A DNA stretch of 64,000 nucleotides, from positions 11,396,099 through 11,460,098 of the forward strand of contig CM029131.1 of the NCBI GenBank assembly GCA_016859345.1, given 5' to 3'. The notes under the pieces were generated by a model. The model saw nothing but the letters and a program-made list of their open reading frames with translations, ran no database searches and was not told the DNA's origin. Numbering within the stretch: position 1 is the stretch's first letter; the number at the start of each line of letters is the position of its first letter. The translations under genes and the position numbers were made by a program. The stretch comes from Istiophorus platypterus (taxonomy: Eukaryota > Chordata > Actinopteri > Istiophoriformes > Istiophoridae). Positions 21,964 through 34,500 of the stretch are shown here, one piece after another.

Positions 21964-23999
21964 AAAAAAGTTTGTTTTTGTTATTAAGTAATTAAGTTAA
22001 ATCCTTTTAAAATAAATACAGTTTTAAAGCTTTTCAGTCTTTTCTCTGGGTGTTGGACTTTAAACCTCAACAGGTCAACCAACAAGTGAGCCCACAACCT
22101 CTAACTCTTTGGAGAAGTTCTCTAACCCACTGAGCAAATGGGCTCATGACAGCAAAAGGTTTTTGATTTTTTTTTTTTAAAGCTTTTCAGTCTTTCCCTT
22201 GGTTGGTCCCTTGGATCGAACCTTTGCCCTCAAAATACCCAATGAGGAACCTAACACCTTGAACCACAAGGCCAGATCCAAAGAGAACATCCTTTTGAAA
22301 GCTTTTCAGTCTTTTCTTTGGCGTTGAATGTCTAAATTCATAAGATTTCATGAAGCTCAATCCCAAAGAAGTTTTCCCTTCTACCATGGACTTTTTAGAG
22401 TTTTTCTTTTTAGTGTCTTCCCACTGTGTTGGATTTCAAAATTCTTAGGTACACTGGGAATTGAATCCACAATTGAATCTGCAACCTCACAATCTGATGG
22501 GAGTCTTGAAACATCTTGTGCTACCACGTCTTCCCTCTGCTTTGTTCACCTTTCAGAGCTTCTGAATCTTTACTTTGGATGTTGAGTTCAGACCTATGTG
22601 CTGATAAAATACCTGAAAATGCATCAAACACCTTGATCTACTCTGACTTCCTCTTCTGGTAAGGTAGTCATAGTAAAGAGTAAGAAGAAAAGGACTTGAT
22701 GAAGGGACACCAGCTTCTGAGGAAACATTTTAATACACTGAGCTGTAAATGCGGTTGTACCTTGCCCTGGTTTATTCATCTAAGTGCTCAAATTGCAGAT
22801 GAAAGGAGAGTCACCATTCAAAGCAACACTTAGCTTACATGTGGCAGCTTTCAGAGCTGAATTAGCAAATGCACCTAAGTTTAATTTACTATCTGATAGC
22901 CCTTGAACCTAAAGAATACACCTTGAAATCAATTATTGCTGTTTACTGGTCTTATACACTAAGTCCGGCATAAAAAAATTAAGACTAGTCCAACTGAACG
23001 AATAACAAAAGCACATACATCCAGTCTTCAAAAAAGACAAAGCTGCTTCAATGTCATATCTCCCACCAAATTTCAGTCACAATCAGTCACAGTCAGCGAC
23101 ACTCAATGAGGCAACTGACTGTACAGATTCCAGTGTGAAAGGACGCATTGTTGCCAGGCAGCACCACAACATGGCACACAGTGTGAGGAAGACTCAGATG
23201 AGGAAACTCTTTACGAAGAGTCTGCTTCATTTTCACTGCGTAGGAGGAACCAGAATGAGCTGAAATTCACTGCCGTCACTAAACACACTGTAACTGCTGT
23301 CTATGTTCCCCTCATGGAGATGTTTGGTCTCGGGTGGCGCCAATTGGTCACACTTTGAAACAAACTGCCATTGTGTCACATGAAAAGAGGAATCTTTGCT
23401 GTTATTATGTTAATAATCCTCTTCTTTCGGACTTAGTCCGGGTTTTAGAAAGAATGACGAAAGCTTCCCTCCTTGTTTGGGTTGATTGGCAGGTGTCCAT
23501 TGAATTGCAGCTGAAAGAGCTCCCTGTCCTCACACAGTGATAGGCACAAAGCCTGTGATCGACCCAGGTAAATGTTAGGACACCTTGCAGGATGGGTCTT
23601 TGTTCAACCAAAGGAGGTTATAGAGCGGCTTAGAAAGGTCTGAGCCATAATGTCACCCCACAAAGTGGAGATTTTTCAGGGTGCACCGGGCATTTTTTCA
23701 CTCTCTTCCTTCAGACTTCTGCACATTTACACATCTTCAGTCCTCTCAAAGTCTGAGACAATACATTGGTTAGTACATTTTTGACATTAGGTAGCCATTT
23801 TAGTGTTCCATGTTTCAAAAACCAGACTCTCTACCTAATGACTTTGAATTGCAATTAGTCTGAAAGGCACCCCCCCCCAAAAAAAAAAAAATTATTAATA
23901 TAAAAGCTCCTTATGTGTGCCTACATGTTTCAGTTTAGGAGCCCATGTGCTCCTTGGGGCCCTCTCCCATGTCAATATTTGAACTCTTCCCTCCTTGCA

Positions 24000-24280
24000 A
24001 GAGGTCGATGTGATTAATTTCTCAAACCGTCAGTTAATTAGCATCTTATTTACCATAATTATTAGCAGAATAAGTGAGAGTATGCCGAGTTGTTGTGGGG
24101 CTGTCTGGTCCCAGCGCTCTTACTCACAGTTCTAATTAAAACTAATTAAAACACGATTATTTTGTGACATCTTGTTTATGGAAATGGGGAGGATTGAGGA
24201 CAATTTCCTCCTACAAATTTTCTAATTACTAACACTGGCACTCCAGCTCATGGGCAGGGGAAGGTGCTAACACATGCAAG
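24000..24280. promoter_or_regulatory. Complex noncoding block, possible conserved element
   Basis: Rich in homeodomain-type TAATTA and AATTA cores (for example CAGTTAATTAGCATC, TAATTAAAACTAATTAAAAC, TTTTCTAATTACTAAC), free of simple repeats and without coding frames. Enhancer identity is inferred from texture only. Confidence 0.25.
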
Positions 24281-25149
24281 GCACAGCTGGATTAGTCAGT
24301 GAGGGGGGTCATGGGGCTAAAAAGTGTCCTAGAACCCAACCAAAAACATCTGCAAATAATTTAGTCCAAACTGGTAGAAAATGATGATGATGAAACAGCA
24401 CATTTATAAAAGACTGAGTTACATGATATGATGGAAGTATAACCATAAATACACATTTAAAGAATATGTCAACAAATCTTAATTAAAAAAAGGCCTCAGT
24501 AATCTCCTAAAACATCTTTTTAGCAATCGTCACTCAGACAGGAGTAAATGTTGACTTTGTTGGGGACTATTTTCAGTGCTGGATTAATCCACATTCGGTT
24601 CTCTACTGGTTATTTTACAGAAGTGGGATGTCTAATTTTCAAATGAAGTGGATATTAAAAAGTCTGCTGGAGACACTTTCTCATCCTCTAATGGAGCTTC
24701 AAAAATCGAAAACCAACCAAAAATGAGCAGTAAAAGATGGTTCTTTTGGTTGTAGAAGCTGTGAGTACGATTATATCTATCCTGAAATATCAGAATATTG
24801 ATCAGAAGTATCTTAATTTAATATGGAGGATTGAAAGTCCATTTTGACATTGGAAACAGCAGTTGGGGCATCAATCCTGCCACAGGGTCCATTTATTAGT
24901 CTGTAAAATGTTTATTTTTGTGATACTAAAGTTTTACTGCTATTGCTATTATAGAAAATACAAAAATATGAGTGAAGGGCCTTGATATTTCCAAAAATCC
25001 CGGCTGCGGTCCTGTTTGCAGCGTAATCCAGGTGATAAGGACAGTTTGACTATAGCTCAAAAACAGAGGACAAATTTGATGTGTTCAGATCAGAAATTGC
25101 TTTTGAATTAAGGAAAGAAAGAAGATAAACCCCCCCACCCCCACCCCAA

Positions 25150-25440
25150 ATCCTCATCCTTGCACTTTTCAATTAGTGTGCAGACAGACACCTCAGCGTG
25201 GCTGGCATCACTGTCCTAATCCCCCAGAGAGTCAACGAAGAAAAAAAAAAAAAAAAAAAAGCATTAGCGGTCATATGCCAGCCAGATTTGCCCCATTATG
25301 CACTACAATTAATTGCCTCCCCATACTCCAGGCCTTTCCCAGGAAGGCAGCGCTCCGCGGACGTCTCCCCGCTGCAGATTGTAATATGAGCGTGGGACTT
25401 AAAGCCGTCACTCAAATCATGCCGTGACCTTTCGGGAGAA
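25150..25440. promoter_or_regulatory. Complex noncoding block, possible conserved element
   Basis: Balanced sequence (CACTACAATTAATTGCCTCC, GCAGATTGTAATATGAGCG) split by a 20-nt A run. The short frames in it lack homology that I recognise. It is a candidate enhancer only. Confidence 0.22.
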
Positions 25441-26185
25441 AAGGATGTTTTTCACCCAGTTTGCGGGGATGAAATCTTGTGCGTGTGTTCGTGTACTTCT
25501 ATCCTTGTGAGAACCAATCCGAGTGAGGACGTGCAACCCGACCCGATGTTTCACAATTACACACAGAAAGGTAACACCTAATAGGGAATTAGAGCCTTTT
25601 GAACTCCACCTCCATCATTATATGTAGATAAACTGTTAATCATAAACATATCCACAAGCTACATGGATATTTGATAATTTACAGTAACTGTTATGTCTCA
25701 CTCCAAACAAAAGAGATCATCATAAAGGCAGAAAATACGGGTTGAAAAACACAGGTAAAAATTATCAGTCGTTTGAGAAAACAATTTCCCCACAAGGTCA
25801 ATTTAGTAGCTGTTCTGGAGCTTTAATCACATCACGTCTGTCAGTTGTCAGTGAGTTGCAGATGTTCAAATTTCCATTTTCTTGCTAATCCAACATGTAT
25901 GAAAAAAAATCACTACAGTGCGCTGAGAGAAAAAAGAAGGAATTTCAAACTCATTCTTCTGATGAAGATCATGTGATAAGAGAGCTCCAGAACAGCTACT
26001 AAATGGATGTTGTGGTGAAACTAATGGGATCCTTCTTGCAAATCCATTTAGAAACCCACCCACCCACCCACTTTTAAATAGCAACAAACATTCTGAAGAT
26101 AATTTTATGCTCTACTTAGTTTGTTGCTTTCATTGATAATTTTCATTGATAATTGAAAGTGTTCCTCATTGTACAATTATATATT

Positions 26186-26560
26186 TTTAAAAGAGTAGAT
26201 CAACATTTTGGAAAATACACTTAGTAGTATGTCTGTATTCTAAAGAAGAATCTAAACCTACTAGTCACCGAGCTTAGCTTAGCATAAAGACTGGAAATGG
26301 GGAAAACCACTATACTGGCTCTAAATGAAACAAACAAAATCCACCTATCAGCACCTCTAAAGCTCTTTAATTACGTCATCTCCCATTTTGCATAATCAAT
26401 GCAAGTGTAAAAATGACAGTTTATTACCTCCAGATAGAGGTAGGCTAGCTGTTCGCGTAACCCTCCCGTTTCTAGTGTTTATGCTAAGCTAAGCTAACCG
26501 GCTGCTCGCCGTAGCAAAAAAGCAAAAGTGTGTTTCCAAAATTGTTGAACTTTCCTTTAA
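26186..26560. mobile_element. Short nonautonomous DNA transposon of a teleost type
   Basis: The ends are imperfect terminal inverted repeats of about 35 bp: TTAAAAGAGTAGATCAACAT at the left, and TTAAAGGAAAGTTCAACAAT reading inward from the right. Inside are GCTTAGCTTAGCATAAAGAC and GCTAAGCTAAGCTAACCGGC, phrases I recall as very common in percomorph genomes. No transposase is present. Confidence 0.75.
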
Positions 26561-26820
26561 AAAATAAACAAGAAATTATATCAAACAAGTTACATGATCA
26601 TTTTCAGGGAAAGAAATACCTTAAATGCATCAATCAAAATATCTAAAATGTAAAAAGAAAAAAGCAAACATCTTTTTGTATTTGTTGTTTTTTGTTTGGG
26701 TATGTTGAAAAAATAAAAATGTATACTTAAAAATAAAAGTGAAAAAAAACCTAACTTAACATTTGTTGACCTAACATTTGTAATTGTTATTTACATATGA
26801 TAACATAAGATATAACCGGG

Positions 26821-27015
26821 GAAGCAACTAAAAATTATTTTCAATATCAATAAAACGGTTGATAATTTTCCCACCTGATCAGTTTTTTGAGCCCAACATG
26901 ATGTGTTTAAGTTACTTTTTTGTCCAACCAACAGTAAAAGCCCAAAGACATTTAATTTAAAATGAGAAAATCTTCACATGACAATTCAAATCTGATAAAA
27001 TATCAAAACTGTTGA
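26821..27015. mobile_element. Palindromic short element of the GCTGCAACTAATGATTA family, diverged copy
   Basis: The stretch reads AGCAACTAAAAATTATTTTC, then an internal part with CCCAAAGACATTTAATTTAA and AATCTTCACATGACAA, ending near GTTGATTAATCC. The same internal phrases appear in the copies within GPD2 introns. Confidence 0.5.
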
Positions 27016-27299
27016 TTAATCCTATGCAGACAAACTATCAAGAACTGACTCATTCCAGCAGTAGACATGACAGACCTTACTCTTATCTGAAATTTTAAAG
27101 TTTTCTGTAATTTGACCAAAAAAAACAAACAAAAAAACCAAATAAAAAAAAACCAAAACACACAAAATCAAAGAATAAACAGGAAATGTGTTTTCTGTCC
27201 CGTTCACAGGCTGTCGCCTCACTTCTCTTCTGATGTTGTGACGCCAGGTTTGACTGACGTTCACAAGAAACACAAAAACCGCACAAAGGAGCAACCAGA

Positions 27300-30034
27300 T
27301 ACATTTAATTAGATAATTGCTTTGTTTTGTTTTGTTTTTTTTTTTTAACCTGAAGACAGACTCACAGTGTTCTTACAGTACTGGTGGAAGAGAAAAATAG
27401 AACAAGGAATATGATTCTCTTTGAGCCTGGATAAAGCTGTAATTTCATCCAAAACAAGACAATCAAACATCAGGACTTAAGTCGTGCTGCCCATGAGCTA
27501 TTCCTGATGGGCTGGTGTTGGCAGTTTTGAAGGGTCCTCATTGTGGAGGTATTGTAGTCGGACCCCCATGTGACCACACACTGATAGAACACACTTCAGT
27601 CACAGATAGTGTTTGGTACAATGGGGGGGGGGTAGTATGGAATGATTCAGTCTTTACAGCATAAAAAAGATAATTATCAGAGTCCAGAGAAAATCTCAAC
27701 ATGTGTCATTAGTAAAGAATGTAAATCAAAATATGAAGGCAACAGAGGAGGACCGTCTGAACACACACACACTTCTTTCACAATAGAAAACCTTCAACAG
27801 AGGCCTGTAGTGAGGAGGCTTCTAATCTGCTCATTTGTTTCATATACCATTTAAAAAAAAATTAAAAAAAAATAGCTGAGCTCATCACAATCGAATCATG
27901 TGATTATTATGGACTGAAGAGGATTAGTGTCATGTGATGGTCTGCGTGTGGCTTTTTCTGAACTTAAATATACAAAAAAAACTGCATCTAACACATTAAG
28001 GAAGGCTGGGTATCATTTTTTGTTGTTTACTTTTGATACAAGCTCTGATACTTTACCTACTTTTTTTTTACATCTTTTAAAACACATTTACACAATCATT
28101 TCCTCGTAGCTTGAAATGTTGGGAGTGTCAATAAAAGCAAAATGTGACAAAGTGTAGTGGAAACAGGGAATAAATAAAAGAAAATATTTTGATTTTTAAA
28201 ATGGGTACAGTCTGATCATAAAATAAGTAAAAATATCATTAAAGATCTGACCAACTTCCAGTACTAGAGAGTTTTTGATGCTCAGTCCAGAAAAGGCATT
28301 GTGGTGTGACACCCAGCCCTGCAAAATAAGAGTCCCTTTTGAGTTACAAAGGTCAGACCATCGAACCAAAAATATCACTCTTACCCTTTAAATCCCACAT
28401 TGGCAAAATTCTGGTCATCAACCCTCCTAACGTGGCGGCTCATCCCTTACGACAGGCCTCTGTTCTCACAAATATTGACATACAATACAGCTTAAATACT
28501 GTTCTTTCTATAATGGCCATTAAATGATATAAATATCTTAACATTCTCAACATAATTTCCTGTATTTGTTGAACATGGAGTGCTTGTGAAAGCAAAAGTA
28601 AATGGTCAAGTGTCATATCTCAAGCTTCTGAAGGCACATATCATACATTCGTCCACCCTTACAAAAGTCACAAAAGATAAAACATGCTATGACATTGAGA
28701 AATGTCCATGCTGGATTTAAAAAAAAAAAAAAAAAAAAAAAAAGTTTTATTTCTGTCACAAACTATGAAAACATCAACTACCATCATGCAGGATTATATA
28801 TAATTTTGCTGCCATCAGACAGGCTGGATGTGCGTTAATGAAGCTTTAAAGATTTTAAAATATCAAACTGCACTGTAAAACAACACGTAAAAAATAAAGA
28901 TTTTCCTTTACATTTAGGTTAACATGCAGCATGCGATTCCACTAATAAAAATAACTTTAAATTCCTTTTTTTTTGAAGTACTTGGCAATTATTTTAAATC
29001 TATAATCTTTGCATTTATCTCAATAAATGGCTGCAGCAACATAAGGAAAAAAGAATAAATAATTTCCTAAAAATACTTATAAATGGAAACGACAGAACAG
29101 CAGCAGTGATTTAAAAGCATCAACATCCTTAAAAAGGTGGAAGCTGTGTCATGTAAACCTCGGTAGCAGTAGTTTCGCTGGTAGTGCAACAAATGGAAAA
29201 CGCAGTGGACAGAGAGGATGTGAAGTTTCCTTCCACACTTATCCCAAAGCATCTTTTTCCTCAGAAAAAAAAAAAAAAAAAAAAACCTCTTCAGTGTTAA
29301 GAACAGGCAGCAGGAGCACTGCAGGGACATCTCAGAGCGCTTTAAGAACCATTAAATATTACCTGATTAGTGCTTTTAACATGCCAAGATTAGAAAACAC
29401 CACACTGAAATGATTGGCGAGGCTTTGTTTTAAGAGGCTGGGGAAACTTTTTTTCCCTCATGTATGACGACATACTAAATATCTTGGTGTCACCTGAAAG
29501 AGTTGCATTGCATCGGAGGACAGTATAAACACAAAAATCAGCATTGATAGATGATACAAAACCAGGAAAAAGTTTTTAAAAAGTCGCGTCAGAGAAACTA
29601 CCAAGTTAATGTCATGATTAGAATACCAAAGAGTGGGTTTAAGTGACAGTAGAAAACAGACACATTGTGCGCCGAGTAATATCAGAGGCACCGGATATTG
29701 GGACCCAGTTGATCAGAGACAACACACATACAAACACGTCTCCTTATCTGACTTCATGGGGAAAAAAAAAAAAAAAAAAAAACAGACCTCAGCCTCATTT
29801 CATTGGATACAATTTCACCAGAAACACACACTGGAGTGTGTTTCTGGTCCACACCTGAATGAGCAAAATTCATCCCAGAGTGTGCTTTGATTGCAATATT
29901 GTCATTCAAATGGCGCCATTTGCATGAGACCCTCTAAGCTATTTGTTTGTTTGTTTGTTTGTTTTTTTTCCCATGACCACATTCAGAGGAGCAGCAGACA
30001 GAGGTTTTTCCTCAGCCTCCCTGAAAGCCTGAGC
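27300..30034 (-). other. gpd2: gpd2 3' untranslated region and 3' flank
   Basis: No other gene is visible. Candidate minus-strand polyadenylation signals include AATAAA at 28746-28751 and ATTAAA at 27304-27309, but none can be chosen from sequence. A long poly-A run (+ strand) lies at 28719-28743 and others near 29265-29285 and 29762-29781. Confidence 0.45.
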
Positions 30035-30160
30035 TCAGACTCCGCCCCCGCTCCGGTCCACCGTCACCGGCCCTCGTTTATCCAGAGTTTCCTCAGCCGT
30101 TTTCATCAGTATGGCCAGGCGGCTGTCCGACACTTGTCCCTTTTTCACGGCGCTCATCAG
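30035..30160 (-). CDS. gpd2: gpd2 coding exon 16 (residues 687-727 and stop)
   Basis: Acceptor ctgtag|CTG. It encodes LMSAVKKGQVSDSRLAILMK, TAEETLDKR and a glycine-rich end DRSGGGV, then TGA. It matches the conserved LMSAIQKG-type tail of vertebrate GPD2. Confidence 0.95.
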   Translation of the reverse strand: MMSAVKKGQVSDSRLAILMKTAEETLDKRGPVTVDRSGGGV

Positions 30161-31499
30161 CTACAGAGGGGGAAAAAAAAAAAAATAGTGTTGGGATCAA
30201 GGCGAGGTCAAAGGTTAAACCGTCAAACCAGCTACCAGTGTTGAGGAGAAAAAGAAACCAACACCGGACGCGATCTTCATGTGTTAAAGCTCAACTAGGT
30301 GTGATTTTTTTTTCTCTTCTTTTTTTCCCTGGGGACATTTTATCAGCCAGTGCAAAAAGATGATGCAGTGTTTCAGATTCTGTAAATATGCCAGACATGT
30401 TTGACCAAATCAGATTCTGGTAAGAAATCTACGACCAAAACCTCTTGGCTCTGATCTGTCTGGCGGACTAAAATTTTAAGACATTGGAGTATAAAAAGGA
30501 TGAGGTGGTGTTAATTTTAAATTTCTCTTATCGAGAACAAACCCCTTGGAAAAGTCTGCAAAACATAATTATCTCTAATGAATCTAATGTCTCTAGTAGA
30601 GTTGAAGACCATTGTAGAGATGACGTTAATTTCTGATTAATTTTCTCTCAGTCAACTATTTTGATAATTGATCGTTTTGGTAATTTTGTCAAACCAGTTC
30701 CTCAGTTCCAGCTTTTTATAATCTGGGGAAACTTTTTTTTTTTGTCATGTATGATGAGATACTAAATATCTTCAGGTTTTAGACATTTGGTTGAATAACA
30801 CAACCGATAATGAATAAATCACCTCCCGTGCAGATACATTATAAACATTTATATGTATTATAATTTTTTTCTTACACTTTATATGCCAATCAATCAATGG
30901 ATTGAAATAATATGCAGCTTAATCAATAATGAAAATAATCACTGGCTGCAGCCCTAGCCTGTATCTTAATGTCAACTACTATAACTGTTATGTTTATAAA
31001 TTTTCATCATAACCAAATTCATTAAAAATAATATTAACTACAATGTGTGTGTGTGTGTTCATTGAAACGAAGGAACACATCACCCGGGGCAACAGTGCGA
31101 CTCACTGATGTGTTTCTAATTATCTCTGTGAGGCTTCAAGCAAAAAAAAACATCAGACAACAGTTGCTAACGGGATCAATCATCAGCTTAAGTCTTTTTA
31201 TGGAATTTCATGACGATATGAAAAATACAGAATATCACTAGACTTATCCTTGACTTATATTTCAAAACACCCGATGCATGAAGCAACCTAGTGCAGCTTT
31301 AACACACCTTGTACCACTATTTTTTAGTCTGTTTTGAGATTATCAGCCATTTAGTCTAAAATGGCCAAAGGTGGGAAAAAATGGTATAACTGTTGTTAAT
31401 GCGAGAGGAAACTCTTTCACAAGGGTTACAGCAAATTGCATCCCTTTTGGTGCTACACTACCTGTTTGTCGTCTCTAATTCATTCAGGTCAGGTGCGCC

Positions 31500-31563
<64 letters not shown>

Positions 31564-34500
31564 GAAAAAAACATGGGCGTTCAGCATCGTATCATAAGAC
31601 ATGACATGCAGGATTAAATAATTGACATCAGATCTGATCCCGGAGGTATTTTTGACCCTCTGCCAATTTCTCGTGCAGCCACAAGCCTGGTTTCCTCAGC
31701 GACGAAGACACGGGCGCGGACGAAAGGGGCCACTAATGAAGACCAAATCATCGACTGTCATCAGGCTCCCTAATAATGACTCGGTGAGAAAGTAATTTGG
31801 TGGCAAGCGGACGCCAGAGTCCCGGACACACACACACACACACACTCTTCAGGCCTCATTACACAAGTCGCCGACAGAGATTCTCCTTCCTCATTAGCCT
31901 CATCTGCTCAAACTCTGCCGGTTTGGACTTCACACCCTCTGTTTGCCAGGACTGATGTTCGACCTTTTCGCGTCTCAGGTGGACGACAGTCTTAATAACA
32001 GTTCCCACTCCAGGCTTAGTGACCAGATAAAACATCATAGTGTACATGAGGAGGAACATGGTTTTATCTGGGTAATAACACCGGAAGCGACAGTCAACTT
32101 TTGGTGCTTTTACTGCCACTGTTTCCTGAGGCTGTGAATTAATATCTAAGATATAAAAAGACATATGACCAAAACTGTATTTCAGGATAAAATCTGTATA
32201 TGAAAATCAAATTCATCACAATTTCTAAAAGCGAGAGGAAGCAGGCGAGGGAAGATAGAAATTATTGCTACACAAAAAGATTATGAAAATTAACTGATTA
32301 ATACAAAAATACATAAGATGGGAAACAACAATTCAAGCTTCTGTTTTTCTGGTCTTCATGTCCTCAGTGTTTTTGTTTTTTGTAATTTTTTTCTGCTGAT
32401 ATCAGACAGGCCGACGCTGAGTTGTTAGGTAGGTTGAGGCTGCACACACTCACACCACAAAGCACAGTCTGTTTCCAATGCAAATCAACATGAGAGTTTT
32501 TTTCCCCAAAAAATTAAGATTGTTTTTTTTTTTTAATTCAATTTCTTCAAAAGTCTGAAAATCTACTGGAAACATGCGGAAATATTAGTGCACTGGCAGA
32601 TTTTTTTCATTTGCTTTGGGAAAATAAGATTTTGGGAGCTAATTATAACCCAAACAAAAGTGCAAATAATATTTTTATATTAATTCCAGTCTTGCTACAA
32701 CTAATTAAATGTAATTCTGTTCTCTGGGAGAGAAACATCAAAGCTGTAGATTTTTTTCCCTTTGGATCAAGTTTATAGAAAAAAAAGAAAGATGCTTCAA
32801 AAAATGTAATAATACTACTTACTAAGATAATAAGTTTTAGTGGAAGTAGTATGAGTTTTTCTTATTAAGTGATTGTTGACACTTTGACACAGTTTGGTGT
32901 TTAGTAAAAAACTCGGACAGGCACTAAACGCAGGACCTTTGAAGAGGTTTCCAGCATTTTTACTCATACACTTTACCGACGCAAAGAAGCAACAGTACTA
33001 CATTAAAAGCTGAAGTATCTGCTGATATGAATAAGTTAAATAATTGTCTTTAGACGTCTTTGATAGCCTTAATGCTGTACAACCCCCCTCCTCGTGGAGA
33101 TATCCCTGCCTGCATGTTGTGTACCTGCAGGAATTCATCAATTTCTACTTGTCCGTTCTTGTTGAGGTCCACCTCATTAAGGATCTCGTGGAGCGCGTTT
33201 TCATCAATGTGGACATTGATGCTCTGCAGAGAGGAAAAAAAAAAGAAAAAGAAAAACAAGACCAGGGATCAATGATATAGAATGAAGACAGGTGTGTTAA
33301 GAGAGAGAAAAATTGGAGGCGATGAAAGAGGACTCACATCTAAAACTTGCTGGACGTCAACGGTGGTGATGAATCCTTTGCTCTCTTTGTCGAACTTATG
33401 GAAGCGTTTCTTGTATCTGACGGACAGATGAACAGTTGTTAAAGCTAATACTTTTAAAATTCAGCGAAGATGGTGAGAAACCTAAAACTCTGACTTTTTC
33501 CAAAAGAAGTGCAAAAAGCATGTTAAAAATTCTCTCCTTTTTTGGGGGGGTTCTTTACCTTTATTTGATATAGATATAATTTGATCCGTCTCTATTTTTT
33601 CTAAGTTTTTTTTAATATGCATGTTGTGCTCATTTAGCAAAATAGAGGAAACATCTGAAACTGCATGACGTTCTGGGGGAAAAAAAATAAAATAAAAATG
33701 ATGTTTACATCTGCAGGACAAACTGAGCCAATTCTGTGTTCCTAATATTTTCAAAACCTTCATTCATATGCATGGGATGTGCACAATATTAGGAAAACTT
33801 TTCAGTATAACCCAGCACAGTTCAAGAGCAGCACAAAGCCTCCAAAATGAACATTAAAACAAATTAACACCTCTTTCAAATAGATTCACTAAAAACTGAA
33901 CGTTATAATCCTCATGAACAAGGGTTTATTACAGACCTGATGTGTTACACTGCATTGGTTTTATCGAGGCTCACCTAATAAATTGGCAAGTGCCTGTGTC
34001 ACAGCAGTCCTTTTAAATTTTTGTTGCAGTATTTTCTCAATAAGTATCCAACAAATGTGGTCTATTATTTTTATTAATATCATAACACCCCATTGTGGTG
34101 AAAACTAGATGACGATGATTTAATTACTGAATAAAATATTTATCTATTAATGAGAAAACAAGCACATTTTGAACAGGCACTTGTGGGAGAAGTAAAAAGC
34201 GGAAGTGACATCCCCAACGGAAATTACACCCCTGACTGTCCGAGCTCACCAAGAGAAACTCAACTTAATGCCAGAAACACATAAATGAAGGATATTGGAT
34301 TAACACGTAAACAAGGAGGGGAAATAAATTACCGGACGACTTCCTGGTAGTCCAGGTTGATCTCGGATGTCTTGGTCAGCTGCTCAGATCGAGACCTGTA
34401 GCCCATCTCGTGGTACAGGAACTTCTTCGCTGCTTCCAGCTCTGCCTGGATTTCACATTCATGGGTAGAGAGGGGGTATAAATAAGCCTCTAACGACGCT

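Larger units (their letters stand above)
21166..22177 (+). repeat. Tandem duplication next to the gap, copy 2
   Basis: Near-identical to copy 1 (sample differences: GTGTTCTAG for GTGTCTCTAG near 21237, TTCACATTCC for TTGAGATTCC near 21605). It contains one rather than two copies of the 150-bp monomer, starting at 22024. Confidence 0.9.
20864..22680 (-). repeat. Tandem tRNA-like monomers with AAAGACTGAAAAGCTTT tails
   Basis: On the minus strand, units of about 110-150 bp end in AAAGACTGAAAAGCTTT and are often separated by A runs. Full-length units (right ends at 20864, 21015, 22024) contain TTTGCTCAGTGGGTTAGAG, an A-box-like motif, and GGTTGTGGGCTC, a decayed B box. The unit at 22178-22296 has AAAGGTTCGATCC, a good B box. 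Units to the right (22296, about 22404, about 22552) are progressively diverged. I infer tandem SINE-like monomers. Confidence 0.55.
22680..27300. other. Noncoding stretch between the tRNA-like array and GPD2
   Basis: No exon is recognisable on either strand. It contains an A/C homopolymer junction near 23871, a complex block at 24000-24280, another at 25150-25440 interrupted by a poly-A run (25239-25260), a short inverted-repeat transposon (26186-26560) and one copy of the palindromic short element (26821-27015). Confidence 0.6.
30161..33124 (-). other. gpd2: gpd2 intron before the last coding exon
   Basis: It holds a palindromic short element (30615-30960), a (CA)n tract (31502-31560), a short (CA)n (31826-31845) and a complex noncoding block between 31620 and 31960. 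Nothing coding was seen. Confidence 0.7.

Noticed and set aside
29891..30244. A 117-residue plus-strand frame
   Set aside because: It is the antisense of the last gpd2 coding exon and its flanks.
31393..31617. Frame with a His-Thr repeat
   Set aside because: Translation of a (CA)n microsatellite. The same applies to the frames at 2134, 13239, 16743 and 63314.
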